The notes: generated from the letters alone by a model not told the origin. DNA of 64,000 nt from JANQPA01 sp964628385 (GCA_964628385.1 CAZVOD010000007.1:42416-106415); one strand, 5' to 3'. Numbered from the stretch's first letter, positions 31,762-41,275 are shown. Translations and numbers: made by a program.

Positions 31762-34700
31762 AGATCCCGAACCGGAACAAACCAACAATCCTGAACAACA
31801 ACCTGCTACTACCGTGACTGAAAAAGCACCAGAACCCAATGGGCAGAAAACCCTGCATGCGCTACTTATAGCTATTGATAAATATCCTATTGCACACCAT
31901 CGGCTCAATGGCTGTGTTAATGACAGAAACGCTTTCCAAGCGTTTTTGGAAAGGCGATTTGATCAAGAAGAAATTGCTTTTAACATAAAGCTCCTGACCG
32001 ATGAAGAAGCTACCAAAGAAGGTATTATCAAGAGTTTTCAACACTTTAGGTCGGCCCGGGATGGCGATATTTGCGTATTCTACTATTCTGGCCATGGCTC
32101 CAGAGCAAATTCCCCCAAAGAATTTTGGCACCTTGATACCGACAAAATGAATGAATCGGTAGTCTGTTACGACTCCCGGATAGCAAATGGTAAGGACTTG
32201 ATGGACAAAGAGCTATCCTATCTTTTTTGGGATGCCAGCTGGAACCATGAGGAAAACCGCTTTAAGGATATTCACCTTGCCGCCATCTTCGACTGCTGTC
32301 ATTCCGGCACTATTTCCAGAAACTTACAGCCTCCTTCCGAAGAAGGCGTCACAGAACGTATGGCCGAACCTAGTCCTACTCCCAATCGTCTGGAAGATTA
32401 TTTTGGTTTTGAACGCTATAAAAAAGAATTTAATGGTGAGCTGGTGGAAGTCAGCCCGCCCAGCGGTCGTTTTATCCAAATAGCAGCGTCAAAAGAGGAT
32501 GAAACCGCTAAAGAACTGCGGATTAACAATGTTACTAGAGGTATTTTTACTTATAATTTAATTGAAGTCCTTGAACAAACCAGTGGTCTTCTTACCTATT
32601 CTGATCTAGTCAGTATTATGCAGGTCAGAGTAGCGGGCAGAGTATCCAAACAAACACCCCAACTTGAATCAGAAGATCCCGCACTAAGAAACAGCTTCTT
32701 CCTGGGTGGTCAATACAGGCCTCTCGCTCCCCACTACAATCTCAACTTCCAGGGAGGCCAGTGGATTATTGATGCCGGACAAATACACGGTATTCCTCAA
32801 GCGGGAGGATTAATCAAAATTGACAAAGAAACTGCAGGCCTTGAAGAAGATAAATTTATATCGATCAGTCAGGTAGAAGCCAATCGCTCCATTCTTGAAG
32901 CTGTAGATGGCCTGGATACCAACAGGCCATACAAGGCTTATGCACACGGTATCAATTTTAATCGATTCAAAACAGCTATCATTACGAAGCAATTTGATGA
33001 TGCCTCACTGAAAATGATCAGGGAAGCTTTCAAAAACAAAGCTCCTTTTTATCTGGAGCTCGTTGAGCAAGAAAAAAATGCGGATTATTTAATTAAAAAT
33101 TACAAAAATCATCTTATCCTCACTCGTCCGGGCGAAGAGGCACCGCTGTTCAAAAGAGTCAGTATGACGGATGAGCAAATGGTCAGTGCCTTTATTGAGC
33201 AGGCCGATGATGTGGCTAATTGGAAAAACCTGCTGGACCTACAAAATGGCCATAGCAGTATTGATGTGGAGGAAGAACTTGAAATAAAGTTTTATCGCAT
33301 TACTGAAGCGGGCAACCTGAATGATTCAGCCCCTAAAGAGGAGTTGGATTGGCGGGATGACAGCTTATTCCCCTATCAGTTTAAGGATAATGAATGGCAT
33401 CAGCCCTCTTTCCAATTGTCTATCCGGAATATCGGTACCCGAAAGTTATATATCAGTGCCTTAAATATGCAGGCAGATTTTAAAATCAGTAATCGTTTTT
33501 TACCCTTCAAGGAAATGTCGCCAGGTGATGAAGCGGCCTTCTTAATTGATGCGGTAGGTAGTGATCGATTCAAGACTATCCCTTTAGAGCTTCCTGACGC
33601 TTACCTGACCTGGGGGATTACTGAAATTAAAGAGTACGTTAAGTTTATCATCAGTACCGATCCAAACCTGCGTACGGATCAATACGAGCAGGAAGCCCTG
33701 GAATTGGATGTACGGGAAGACTTCACCACCAAAGCCGGAAGAGAACAAAATAAATCTCCACGAGGCCATGACTGGGTAGCTAAAGAAGTAAAATTTACGA
33801 TAGTCCGGCCAATGAAGAGCTATAAGCTTACGGCAGCGCAACCGACCCGATTAATTGAAGGTTTTTCTATTGAGGTGCCCGGGGGAGTACAAGGGGAAGT
33901 TGCGCTTATGGGACTCAACGAGGCGGAAAGAGCAGTAAGCGGCCAGCTGGAAAATAGCTCTGCCACCCGCTCGCTGGAAGGCCAAAACACCAGCACTTAC
34001 GATTTGTGGGGTTTTGATCAAGAGAGTGAAGTTTTTTCTTTTACTGAAAAAGAAAATGCTCCGGGCTTAAGTGCGTTGGAACTCACCCTGGATCATGAGT
34101 CTGAACAAAAGATCAACCAGGATAATCCCATCAAGATCAAGCTGGATCAGAAGCCATCAGACCATGAATTTATCGTTCCGATGGGATACGATGAAGAAAC
34201 AGGCATGTACTACGCGCTGGGAGGCACCAATGAAGATGGAGATATTATTGTGGAAAATTTACCACAGCCTACAGCTTCGAGAAGTCTGGGCCGATCACTA
34301 AAGCTATTTTTCCATAAAATTATCTTCAAGCCGCTGGGGTTTGACTACAATTGGCCCCGTCTGGCTATGGCCCAATTCAAGGAAGGTACGGAAGAAGAAT
34401 TTGACTACATCACTGATCAGGATAAGGTCAGAGAAGCCATTGCCAATGCCAGTAGTATCGTTATGACTATCCATGGTATTATCGGTAATACCAAACTGAT
34501 GACGCAATCCCTCAAACGTCTGAATAATGAGGATGGCTCTGCTTACGATTTACCCTACGACCTTATTCTTACATTTGACTACGAAAACCTGGATACCTCT
34601 ATTGCTACTACGGCCAAAGACCTGAAAAGAAAGCTAGAGGAAGTTGGTCTGGGCGATCATCACAATAAAGCGTTTACAATTTTGGCTCACTCCATGGGCG

Positions 34701-35293
34701 GACTGGTATCGCGCTATTTTATAGAAAAGCTGGATGGATCAGCGGTAGTGTCCAATTTGATTATGTGCGGCACACCAAATAATGGCTCCCCCTGGGCTAA
34801 TGCCAAAGAAATGGCCAGTATACTGCTCACCTATGTATTAAATGGTGCAGCCCCTCTGAAAGCTTATACATTGCCACTAATGATCCTGCAAAGACTGAGC
34901 AAAAAGCTTTTTACTACCCTTGATGAAATGCATGCCGGTAGCTCCAAAATACTCAAAGAGCTAAATAATGGTTCAGACCCTGAGGTTCCCTACTATGTCG
35001 TTATGGGTAATGCCTTGATGAAAGGAATCGAAAATCAGGAGAAAGAAAAGCGATTGATCGCCAAGGTGGCTAATCGATTCGTTGACTTTACCTATCAGGC
35101 TCTGGAAACTTTCCTTTTCGGCCAGTCAAATGACATTGCCGTAAGTGAAGAAAGTGCGACCCTACTCAAAAATGCAAATCAATGGAAAGCCTCACCGGGC
35201 ACAGATATTGTTGCCTGTGATCACCTGAGTTACTTCTCGGATATTGATGGGTTAAAAGGCCTGAAAAAAGCCGTGGAAACTAGTGCATCCTGA
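31715..35293 (+). CDS. Caspase (C14)-alpha/beta-hydrolase fusion protein
   Basis: The start is the ATG at 31715 (1192 residues, MKQLIIRILRLLRIYKD); an ATG 10 codons earlier is less likely. Residues ~45-300 form a caspase-like domain: LLIAIDKY, YYSGHGS with catalytic His127, and IFDCCHSG with catalytic Cys near 195. The middle ~350-850 is beta-rich, with no recognised family. Residues ~880-1120 form an alpha/beta hydrolase: oxyanion segment TIHGIIGN (His ~920), nucleophile elbow AHSMGG (Ser ~993) and MCGTPNNGSPW. A late Asp (TDIVACDHLSYF, near the C-terminus) supplies the final His. Protease plus lipase in one chain suggests a toxin or self-targeting effector. Confidence 0.85.
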   Translation: MKQLIIRILRLLRIYKDPEPEQTNNPEQQPATTVTEKAPEPNGQKTLHALLIAIDKYPIAHHRLNGCVNDRNAFQAFLERRFDQEEIAFNIKLLTDEEATKEGIIKSFQHFRSARDGDICVFYYSGHGSRANSPKEFWHLDTDKMNESVVCYDSRIANGKDLMDKELSYLFWDASWNHEENRFKDIHLAAIFDCCHSGTISRNLQPPSEEGVTERMAEPSPTPNRLEDYFGFERYKKEFNGELVEVSPPSGRFIQIAASKEDETAKELRINNVTRGIFTYNLIEVLEQTSGLLTYSDLVSIMQVRVAGRVSKQTPQLESEDPALRNSFFLGGQYRPLAPHYNLNFQGGQWIIDAGQIHGIPQAGGLIKIDKETAGLEEDKFISISQVEANRSILEAVDGLDTNRPYKAYAHGINFNRFKTAIITKQFDDASLKMIREAFKNKAPFYLELVEQEKNADYLIKNYKNHLILTRPGEEAPLFKRVSMTDEQMVSAFIEQADDVANWKNLLDLQNGHSSIDVEEELEIKFYRITEAGNLNDSAPKEELDWRDDSLFPYQFKDNEWHQPSFQLSIRNIGTRKLYISALNMQADFKISNRFLPFKEMSPGDEAAFLIDAVGSDRFKTIPLELPDAYLTWGITEIKEYVKFIISTDPNLRTDQYEQEALELDVREDFTTKAGREQNKSPRGHDWVAKEVKFTIVRPMKSYKLTAAQPTRLIEGFSIEVPGGVQGEVALMGLNEAERAVSGQLENSSATRSLEGQNTSTYDLWGFDQESEVFSFTEKENAPGLSALELTLDHESEQKINQDNPIKIKLDQKPSDHEFIVPMGYDEETGMYYALGGTNEDGDIIVENLPQPTASRSLGRSLKLFFHKIIFKPLGFDYNWPRLAMAQFKEGTEEEFDYITDQDKVREAIANASSIVMTIHGIIGNTKLMTQSLKRLNNEDGSAYDLPYDLILTFDYENLDTSIATTAKDLKRKLEEVGLGDHHNKAFTILAHSMGGLVSRYFIEKLDGSAVVSNLIMCGTPNNGSPWANAKEMASILLTYVLNGAAPLKAYTLPLMILQRLSKKLFTTLDEMHAGSSKILKELNNGSDPEVPYYVVMGNALMKGIENQEKEKRLIAKVANRFVDFTYQALETFLFGQSNDIAVSEESATLLKNANQWKASPGTDIVACDHLSYFSDIDGLKGLKKAVETSAS

Positions 35294-35322
35294 TCCTTTT
35301 GATGTTAAACAACTTCAGAAGT

Positions 35323-35359
35323 AAAATGCCAACTGAGTCTCAGTGGGCATTTTTATTTT
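35323..35359. terminator. Bidirectional terminator
   Basis: AAAATGCC-A-ACTGAG pairs with CTCAGT-G-GGCATTTT (one A/G mismatch) around a single T. A T-rich tail follows on the plus strand and an A/T-rich flank on the other side. It sits between convergent genes ending at 35293 and 35366. Confidence 0.85.
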
Positions 35360-35365
35360 TTCTGG

Positions 35366-36619
35366 CTATTTTATGGAAATTTTCCGGATCAATACGGCCC
35401 CACTCTCTTCCAGATCAGAGCTCAGTACTATCATTTGCTCCCGTTGACCATCATCAATGGAAACAGCAACAGTGTTAGGGGATATCTCACCAATATCATC
35501 AGCGTGAAGAATCATAAAATTAGTTGTTTTATCTAGTTCGAGGCGGAAGGCATATTTGCGCTTACTTACTTTATACCGGGAGAGCAGCTTTCGCCCGTTC
35601 ATGAAAATACTTACAATATCACCATCTACATCACCGCTGTCCCATGCCCTTAATTTTAGCTGATCCCCCTGTACTTCAATAACGCGCTGTACCTTTATTT
35701 TCCTTTCATTTGTATTTTGGTAGGCCTGCGTTTGCTGCCTGACTGTCTGTACAACCTGCTCCGTCAAAACTGGTTTTTCCAAAATAAGCTGACCGGGAGC
35801 ACAAGCTCCGGATTGTTCCGTATAGCCTTCAATAAATCCCTTCCAGGCCCCTGCTAGGATATATTTGTTTTCGGCTTTCTTAAAATCCAGCACTCCTCTT
35901 TTGATACACCACTTCCAATCTGGTACATTTTTTTCAATTATTTCCAATTCCTCAAAATCGAAAGTCTCTTCCTTTTCATCGCTACGCCATCGAATGCTCA
36001 TCTGTGCCTGGCCGCCCTCCCCTTCTGACTCGATAAAGCTATACCCTTGCCCGTCTTTCTCTAAATTCATTTCCAAATAAAACCCATAGCTGCGATCCGA
36101 TTGTACAAGATGACCGATCCACTTTCCTTCCATGGAAAAGGGTACTTTTTTCTCCACTACTTTAGTGACAACGGGCTGAAAGCGGTTGAGTACCACAGTC
36201 CCGGGTCTACAATTAGTAGCGTCCCATGAACCGCTTAATTGATTTTCGTCATCAGAAAGCCTTACAGTAAGGTATTTGTGGCACCATTTCCCATCTGAAG
36301 GCTCTACCTGTTCAAACTCCTGTACAAGGAACTGATCCTGCTGCACTTCCCCTAGTACATTAAATATGGCGTAAGCACTGGTATCCGGGGTAAAGCAAAA
36401 AGAGCTTCCATTGATAATATTCTCATTCTGGGTCAGTTCCATTTCGTAAAGAAAAGTATCAACTGTCCCTTCAATGGCAATGTAGCCTAGCCATTTACCA
36501 CTAATTTGCTGACTTTTTATGGAAAAGGAAGTCAATAGAAAAAATAGAAGCCAAACATAAGAGGATAAGCGATAAAAGTCACTCTTCCAGTTGATCAAAG
36601 GCATTCGTTTCATTGTCAT
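35366..36619 (-). CDS. Secreted protein with two repeated beta domains and a C-terminal beta domain
   Basis: 417 residues; start chosen at the first ATG, although ATGs at codons 3 and 6 are equally possible. A hydrophobic leader spans ~18-37 (YVWLLFFLLTSFSIKSQ). Two related beta-rich modules begin with ISGKWLGYI (~40) and MEGKWIGHL (~165). Each ends in an SWDATNCRPG- or GACAPGQL-like segment, so they are a duplication of a ~125-residue domain. The last ~110 residues (LKLRAWDSGDVDGDIVSIF...) match a C-terminal beta domain common in secreted Bacteroidota proteins. No catalytic motif is seen; function unknown. Confidence 0.75.
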   Translation of the reverse strand: MTMKRMPLINWKSDFYRLSSYVWLLFFLLTSFSIKSQQISGKWLGYIAIEGTVDTFLYEMELTQNENIINGSSFCFTPDTSAYAIFNVLGEVQQDQFLVQEFEQVEPSDGKWCHKYLTVRLSDDENQLSGSWDATNCRPGTVVLNRFQPVVTKVVEKKVPFSMEGKWIGHLVQSDRSYGFYLEMNLEKDGQGYSFIESEGEGGQAQMSIRWRSDEKEETFDFEELEIIEKNVPDWKWCIKRGVLDFKKAENKYILAGAWKGFIEGYTEQSGACAPGQLILEKPVLTEQVVQTVRQQTQAYQNTNERKIKVQRVIEVQGDQLKLRAWDSGDVDGDIVSIFMNGRKLLSRYKVSKRKYAFRLELDKTTNFMILHADDIGEISPNTVAVSIDDGQREQMIVLSSDLEESGAVLIRKISIK

Positions 36620-36684
36620 TCTGCTTTACTTTGATAGTCCAAACGATACGATATTTATTATCTCACTAAAAAAAATTACAAGGT

Positions 36685-36990
36685 ATGCGGATACAAATTG
36701 AAGCTCCATTCCAAGTAAGTACTCCTATGCAGCAATTTATTGAAGAAAAAGTAGAAAAGATGGATACTATATTCAATAAAATCCTCAGCGTACAAATTCA
36801 CCTTAAAGATGTTATTCAGCGGCACCACCACAAAGACAACCGAATAGCTCAGGTAAAAATAAATGTGCCCGGCCAAACTATTTTTGCTGATGCAGAAGCC
36901 GAAAGCTTTGAAAAAGCCATCGCTGCTGCCGTTGATAAAGGTAAACGCCAATTGAGAAAGTTTAAAACACAACTGGCAGATCATAGATAA
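36685..36990 (+). CDS. hpf: Ribosome hibernation promoting factor (short HPF/RaiA family)
   Basis: 101 residues. The beta-alpha-beta-beta-beta-alpha pattern is visible: RIQIEAPFQVSTPMQQFIEEKVEKM, a strand with VQIHLKDV, KINVPGQTIFADAEAESFEKAIAAAVDK and the basic helix KRQLRKFK. It is of the short form with no dimerisation domain. It binds the 30S subunit in stationary phase and inactivates ribosomes. Confidence 0.9.
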   Translation: MRIQIEAPFQVSTPMQQFIEEKVEKMDTIFNKILSVQIHLKDVIQRHHHKDNRIAQVKINVPGQTIFADAEAESFEKAIAAAVDKGKRQLRKFKTQLADHR

Positions 36991-37358
36991 ATAACAAGCC
37001 TGAAGCCATCAACTCCAAGAGCGTATTGGGAGGCTAACATCACATCTCTCAGCTATTAATCATTGGACTGCTGATGGCTTTTGCTCATTAAACTAATCCA
37101 AGTCCTGCTCTCCATTTCTTTTACAACCCCTGCAAGGACGGGGGCGTAGATACTTCATCCGAAATGAACCAGCATTCAGCCGATAATACAATGAGGCGTT
37201 CTGCTCTTACTTCTATAGTAACCCTTCGTAGCTTGGAATCAAGCTGTTGATCTTCAGATGTTTATAAATACTGTAGGAGAATAATTTTACCGAGTCTCTT
37301 CCCGTAAAACGATCAGCTCTCTTTTGAAGCTAATCGCCTTATTCGGAATTTTTTGAAC
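36991..37358. other. Spacer between convergent hpf and acyl-CoA carboxylase genes
   Basis: 368 bp without a coding frame. AAGCCATCA (37003-37011) and TGATGGCTT (37072-37080, then TT) are inverted repeats around a ~60-base loop and could act as the hpf terminator. Nothing else is recognised. Confidence 0.5.
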
Positions 37359-38993
37359 CTATGTTTGTAAAACGCCTACATTGAACGGCTCTACTTCGCT
37401 GTTGTTAGCGGCTTCTATTCCCAAAGAAATAATCCGGCGCGTTTCCATAGGGTCAATAATAGCGTCTACCCAAAGACGAGCAGCTGCGTAGTAGGGCGTG
37501 GTCTGTTCGTCGTAGCTGTCTTTAATGCGATTGAATAGCTCCTGAGTCTGTTCATCGGTGGGTGTTTCTCCTTTAGCTTTCATAGAAGCCACCTGAATCT
37601 GCAGCAGTACCTTGGCAGCCTGAGCTCCCCCCATCACTGCTAATTTCGCTGTAGGCCAGGCTACGATCAGGCGAGGATCGTAAGCTTTACCACACATAGC
37701 ATAATTACCGGCACCATAAGAATTTCCCATAATAATACTAAACTTGGGAACAGTAGAATTAGAGACGGCATTTACCATCTTGGCTCCATCCTTAATAATA
37801 CCGCCTTGTTCTGAACGTGTACCTACCATAAATCCCGTCACATCGTGAAAAAAGACAAGCGGGATTTTCTTTTGGTTGCAATTCATGATGAAACGCGCCG
37901 CTTTATCTGCCGAATCTGAATAAATAACGCCACCAAACTGCATTTCTCCCTTTGCATTCTTTACTACCTGCCGCTGGTTGGCCACAATACCTACTGACCA
38001 GCCATCGATCCTGGCGTAAGCACAAATGATGGTTTTACCATAATCCTCTTTGTAATACGTCAGCTCAGAGTTATCGACAATGCGCTTAAGAATCTCGTTG
38101 GTATCGTATGGTTTATTGGTGGCGCTGGGATATATCGAATAGATATCTTGAGGATCAAGAGTGGGAGACTTAGGCTTAGCACGGTCAAAACCAGCCTTCT
38201 GAAAATGGCCCATTTTATCGATCAAATCCCGAATCGTTGCCAGACAGGTCTGGTCATCCGGCATCTTATAGTCCGTAACTCCGCTGATTTCAGAATGGGT
38301 AGTTGCTCCACCCAGCGTTTCTTTATCTACATCTTCACCTATGGCCGCCTTGACAAGATAAGGGCCCGCCAGGAAAATGGACCCCGTCCCATCTACGATT
38401 AAAGCTTCATCAGACATGATCGGTAGGTAAGCGCCACCGGCTACACAACTTCCCATAATGGCGGCAATCTGCGGAATTCCCATAGCAGACAGCCGGGCAT
38501 TGTTGCGAAACATCCTTCCGAAATGCTCTTTATCCGGGAATATCTCGTCCTGCATGGGCAGATAGACGCCGGCACTGTCTACCAGGTAAATAATAGGTAA
38601 GCGATTTTCCATGGCAATTTCCTGAGCTCGCAGGTTTTTCTTTCCCGTGATAGGAAACCACGCTCCTGCCTTCACTGTGGCATCATTGACAACAATTACA
38701 CACTGACGTCCTTTTACATAACTAATCCCGACAATTACACCGCCAGCCGGGCAGCCACCATGCTCTTCGTACATTTCAAACCCGGCAAAAGCACCAATCT
38801 CCATGAAATAACTTCCCTCATCAACCAGATGATCTATTCGCTCCCTGGCAGTCAGCTTTCCTCTGGCATGTTGTTTTTCTATCTTCTTTTTTCCTCCTCC
38901 CTCTTTTATTTTGTCCAGGCGGTATCGCATTTTGGAAAGCATCAGCTTCAGATTATCTTCATTTTGTCTAGGCTCAAGGTCTGTATTTGGCAT
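37359..38993 (-). CDS. Acyl-CoA carboxylase, carboxyltransferase (beta) subunit
   Basis: The start is the ATG at 38993 (544 residues, MPNTDLEPRQ); a frame from 39023 adds ten residues. Crotonase-type carboxyltransferase halves: KLTARERID, GGCPAGGVIVGI, GSCVAGGAYLPIMSDE and FLAGPYLVKAAIGE in the N half. TGFMVGTRSEQGGIIKDGAKMV, GNSYGAGNYAMCG and VMGGAQAAKVL are in the C half. The GGAYLPIMSDE and VMGGxQAA segments are closest to methylcrotonyl-CoA-type subunits; propionyl- or another acyl-CoA is possible. The biotin carboxylase subunit is not in this window. Confidence 0.9.
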   Translation of the reverse strand: MPNTDLEPRQNEDNLKLMLSKMRYRLDKIKEGGGKKKIEKQHARGKLTARERIDHLVDEGSYFMEIGAFAGFEMYEEHGGCPAGGVIVGISYVKGRQCVIVVNDATVKAGAWFPITGKKNLRAQEIAMENRLPIIYLVDSAGVYLPMQDEIFPDKEHFGRMFRNNARLSAMGIPQIAAIMGSCVAGGAYLPIMSDEALIVDGTGSIFLAGPYLVKAAIGEDVDKETLGGATTHSEISGVTDYKMPDDQTCLATIRDLIDKMGHFQKAGFDRAKPKSPTLDPQDIYSIYPSATNKPYDTNEILKRIVDNSELTYYKEDYGKTIICAYARIDGWSVGIVANQRQVVKNAKGEMQFGGVIYSDSADKAARFIMNCNQKKIPLVFFHDVTGFMVGTRSEQGGIIKDGAKMVNAVSNSTVPKFSIIMGNSYGAGNYAMCGKAYDPRLIVAWPTAKLAVMGGAQAAKVLLQIQVASMKAKGETPTDEQTQELFNRIKDSYDEQTTPYYAAARLWVDAIIDPMETRRIISLGIEAANNSEVEPFNVGVLQT

Positions 38994-39143
38994 GATTTTA
39001 TATTTGGTTTGGAAAATTTTCAATTTCTTTTCAAGGTAGCGGAATATAGAAAAAAGCCTTGAATTATAAAGCCTTTCACAATATTCTCCCCCTCATTATA
39101 ACGTCATCAGTCCGAAAATTACACTTCGTTTTTCCAAATGGCC

Positions 39144-39174
39144 TTGCATTTTAATAAAAAGCTCTATAGCTTTG
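39144..39174 (+). promoter_or_regulatory. Promoter of the ABC/YtrA operon
   Basis: TTG at 39144-39146 and TAGCTTTG at 39167-39174 with a 20-bp spacer match the Bacteroidota TTG/TAnnTTTG promoter. It is 39 bp upstream of the ABC ATPase start and abuts the YtrA-like operator. Confidence 0.65.
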
Positions 39175-39200
39175 TAGTGTATTATTTAACTAGTACACTA
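39175..39200 (+). promoter_or_regulatory. YtrA-type operator (TAGTGTA-N12-TACACTA)
   Basis: A perfect 7-bp inverted repeat, TAGTGTA at 39175-39181 and TACACTA at 39194-39200. The known Bacillus YtrA site is AGTGTA, about 13 bp, TACACT; here the spacer is 12 bp. It begins directly after the -7 box, so binding would block initiation. The operon encodes a YtrA-type GntR repressor (40898-41275), which predicts autoregulation. Confidence 0.7.
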
Positions 39201-39213
39201 AAACAACAAATCA

Positions 39214-40062
39214 ATGATTTCAATCTACAACCTTAAATTTGGATATAAGCACAAGCAGCTGTTTGATCAGTTGAGCTTATCCATGGAGCCAGGCCAGGTG
39301 TACGGGCTGCTGGGCAGAAATGGGGCCGGCAAAACGACCCTCCTGAAGCTCCTCACCGGCCTGGTCTTCCCCAATAGTGGGCAAGTCACCGTATTAGGTA
39401 AACATCCATCCCGCAGGTCACCGCAATTATTAACTGAGACTGTCCTGATTGGTGAAGAGCAATTTATGCCGAGGATGAGGGTCAAAAAATACCTGAGTAT
39501 TTATGCGCCCTTTTATCCAAAATTTGATCAGGACTTATTTCAGGAATTACTTCGGGAGTTTGATTTGGAAGACGCTCAACACTTCAGCGAAATGTCTTTT
39601 GGAGAAAAAAAGAAAGTCAATATTGCCTTTGCTCTAGCTACACAAAGCAAAATTCTTTTGATGGATGAGCCTACCAACGGCCTTGATATCCCTTCCAAAA
39701 AGCAGTTTCGTCAGACTATGGCCAGAATCATTACAGACAACCGACTGGTTGTCATTTCAACTCATCAAGTCAAAGATATTGAAGGCCTAGTGGATAATAT
39801 TGCCATTATCGACAACGGAAAGATGCTCTTACAGGAATCAATAGCCAATATCATGGAATGCCTGAGTTTTAGCGTTCAGCGACGGGAACCGAAAAGTGAA
39901 GAAATCCTTTACTATGAGTGGATACCGGGAGGCTATTTTTGTCTGAAAAAAAATGAAAATGATAATTACACCCAGGAAGTTGAATTAGAAATGCTGTTCA
40001 ATGCTATTACCTCGAAACCAAATACCATTTTACCACTTCTAAAAACCTCCATGACCAAATGA
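39214..40062 (+). CDS. ABC transporter ATP-binding protein
   Basis: 282 residues. Walker A is GRNGAGKTT (~34-42), the signature region is HFSEMSFGEKKKVNIAFAL, Walker B is ILLMDEPTNGLD, and the H-loop is VISTHQVKDIE. The family is the drug/peptide-type exporter group that pairs with a single permease and a YtrA regulator. It overlaps the permease start by 4 bp (ATGA). Substrate unknown; cell-envelope stress or antibiotic response is typical for this type. Confidence 0.9.
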   Translation: MISIYNLKFGYKHKQLFDQLSLSMEPGQVYGLLGRNGAGKTTLLKLLTGLVFPNSGQVTVLGKHPSRRSPQLLTETVLIGEEQFMPRMRVKKYLSIYAPFYPKFDQDLFQELLREFDLEDAQHFSEMSFGEKKKVNIAFALATQSKILLMDEPTNGLDIPSKKQFRQTMARIITDNRLVVISTHQVKDIEGLVDNIAIIDNGKMLLQESIANIMECLSFSVQRREPKSEEILYYEWIPGGYFCLKKNENDNYTQEVELEMLFNAITSKPNTILPLLKTSMTK

Positions 40063-40895
40063 AAACAATACCAAATGTTAGTTTAAGAAGAATAGGGCTG
40101 CTGATTAATCAAGATATCCAATATTTGTGGAAAGCTGCTCTATTAATGCTTTCCGGACTTTATATAATTGCTACAATCTATTTTTATTTAGTTATCAGCG
40201 CTGCACTATCGCTATACAGAGAAAATGGAGATTACGACAACCCACTGCATCCGGGATATTACATTATGCATCCTCCTATTTTTTTACTTGGACTAGCGGT
40301 AGGAGCTGCATTATCAGGTGCTCTACTATTTAGAGAATATAGCTCTAAAGCTACAAAGAAACATTATTTAAGTTTGCCCGCATCGACAAGCGAAAAGTGG
40401 CTGGCCAAGTTTTTACTTTCTGCCATCATTATTCCCTTTTTGATAATTGTCAGTTATCAGCTTTTTACATACATAATTAACGGAATGATCTGGCAAACTT
40501 TTGGTATAGAACTCAACGATTACAATATTTTTGAACTCTTCTTCACGTCCCCGTTTTTTTTGCTTTATTATATTGTCAACGCGATATTTTTCTGGGGTTC
40601 AATCACCTTTGAACGGCTGGCTTTTTTCAAAACGCTGCTCTTCGTGGCAATTGGATATTTCATTGTCGCTGTCATATATTTAGTTTGTATCAATACATTT
40701 ATTCCTGAGCTGGATGGTTATTGGAACATCCTTGATTTGAACTTTTCTACACGCCTGAAAAAATACTACTTCAAAGATCAACCCAATTTATTGTCGGATC
40801 GATACGCTAACAAAGTTATAGCTATAACCTTCGTAATGGCAATGACACTATTAATTCTGAGCAGCTATTTCAAACTAAAAGAAAAACAAGTGTAA
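40059..40895 (+). CDS. ABC transporter permease
   Basis: 278 residues with six hydrophobic segments (e.g. AALLMLSGLYIIATIYFYLV, IFLLGLAVGAALSGALLF, FLLSAIIIPFLIIVSYQLF). A soluble KKHYLSLPASTSEKWLAKF motif follows the second membrane segment; it is common in Bacteroidota permeases of this type. Cotranslated with the ATPase upstream (ATGA overlap) and 2 bp from the regulator gene downstream. Confidence 0.85.
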   Translation: MKTIPNVSLRRIGLLINQDIQYLWKAALLMLSGLYIIATIYFYLVISAALSLYRENGDYDNPLHPGYYIMHPPIFLLGLAVGAALSGALLFREYSSKATKKHYLSLPASTSEKWLAKFLLSAIIIPFLIIVSYQLFTYIINGMIWQTFGIELNDYNIFELFFTSPFFLLYYIVNAIFFWGSITFERLAFFKTLLFVAIGYFIVAVIYLVCINTFIPELDGYWNILDLNFSTRLKKYYFKDQPNLLSDRYANKVIAITFVMAMTLLILSSYFKLKEKQV

Positions 40896-40897
40896 GT

Positions 40898-41275
40898 ATG
40901 GAATTCAGCAATCATAAAGCTATTTACTTACAGATCGCTGACCAGATTCTGGAGCGTATTCTTTCCAATGAATTCAATGCCGGCGACCGGATTCACTCTG
41001 TAAGAGAATTAGCAGCCAACATTAGCGTGAATCCCAATACTGTTGCACGTACCTATAACTATCTACAGGATCAGGATATCATCTTCAATAAAAGAGGTAT
41101 AGGTTATTTTGTAGGAGAAAAAGCGCTTCAAAAAGCCAAGGATATGAAGCGCCAAAATTTCATAGAAAATATTCTACCAGAAGTATTTAAAATGATGATA
41201 CTCCTGGACATCAGTTTTGATGATTTAAAAACCATTTACCAAAAACAAAAAGAGAACAATCATGAAAACGAGTAA
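40898..41275 (+). CDS. GntR-family regulator, YtrA subfamily
   Basis: 125 residues. The N-terminal winged helix is IYLQIADQILERILSNEF and GDRIHSVRELAANISVNPNTVARTYNYLQDQDIIFNKRGIGYFV. The C-terminal extension is only ~45 residues, which is the YtrA hallmark, as there is no large effector domain. It represses its own ABC operon in known cases. A matching operator lies at 39175-39200. It overlaps the next gene by 14 bp. Confidence 0.92.
   Translation: MEFSNHKAIYLQIADQILERILSNEFNAGDRIHSVRELAANISVNPNTVARTYNYLQDQDIIFNKRGIGYFVGEKALQKAKDMKRQNFIENILPEVFKMMILLDISFDDLKTIYQKQKENNHENE

Noticed and set aside
30046..35293. Prophage or complete phage-like injection system
   Set aside because: Only a lysozyme-like protein is present; there are no capsid, tail, sheath, integrase or terminase genes nearby.
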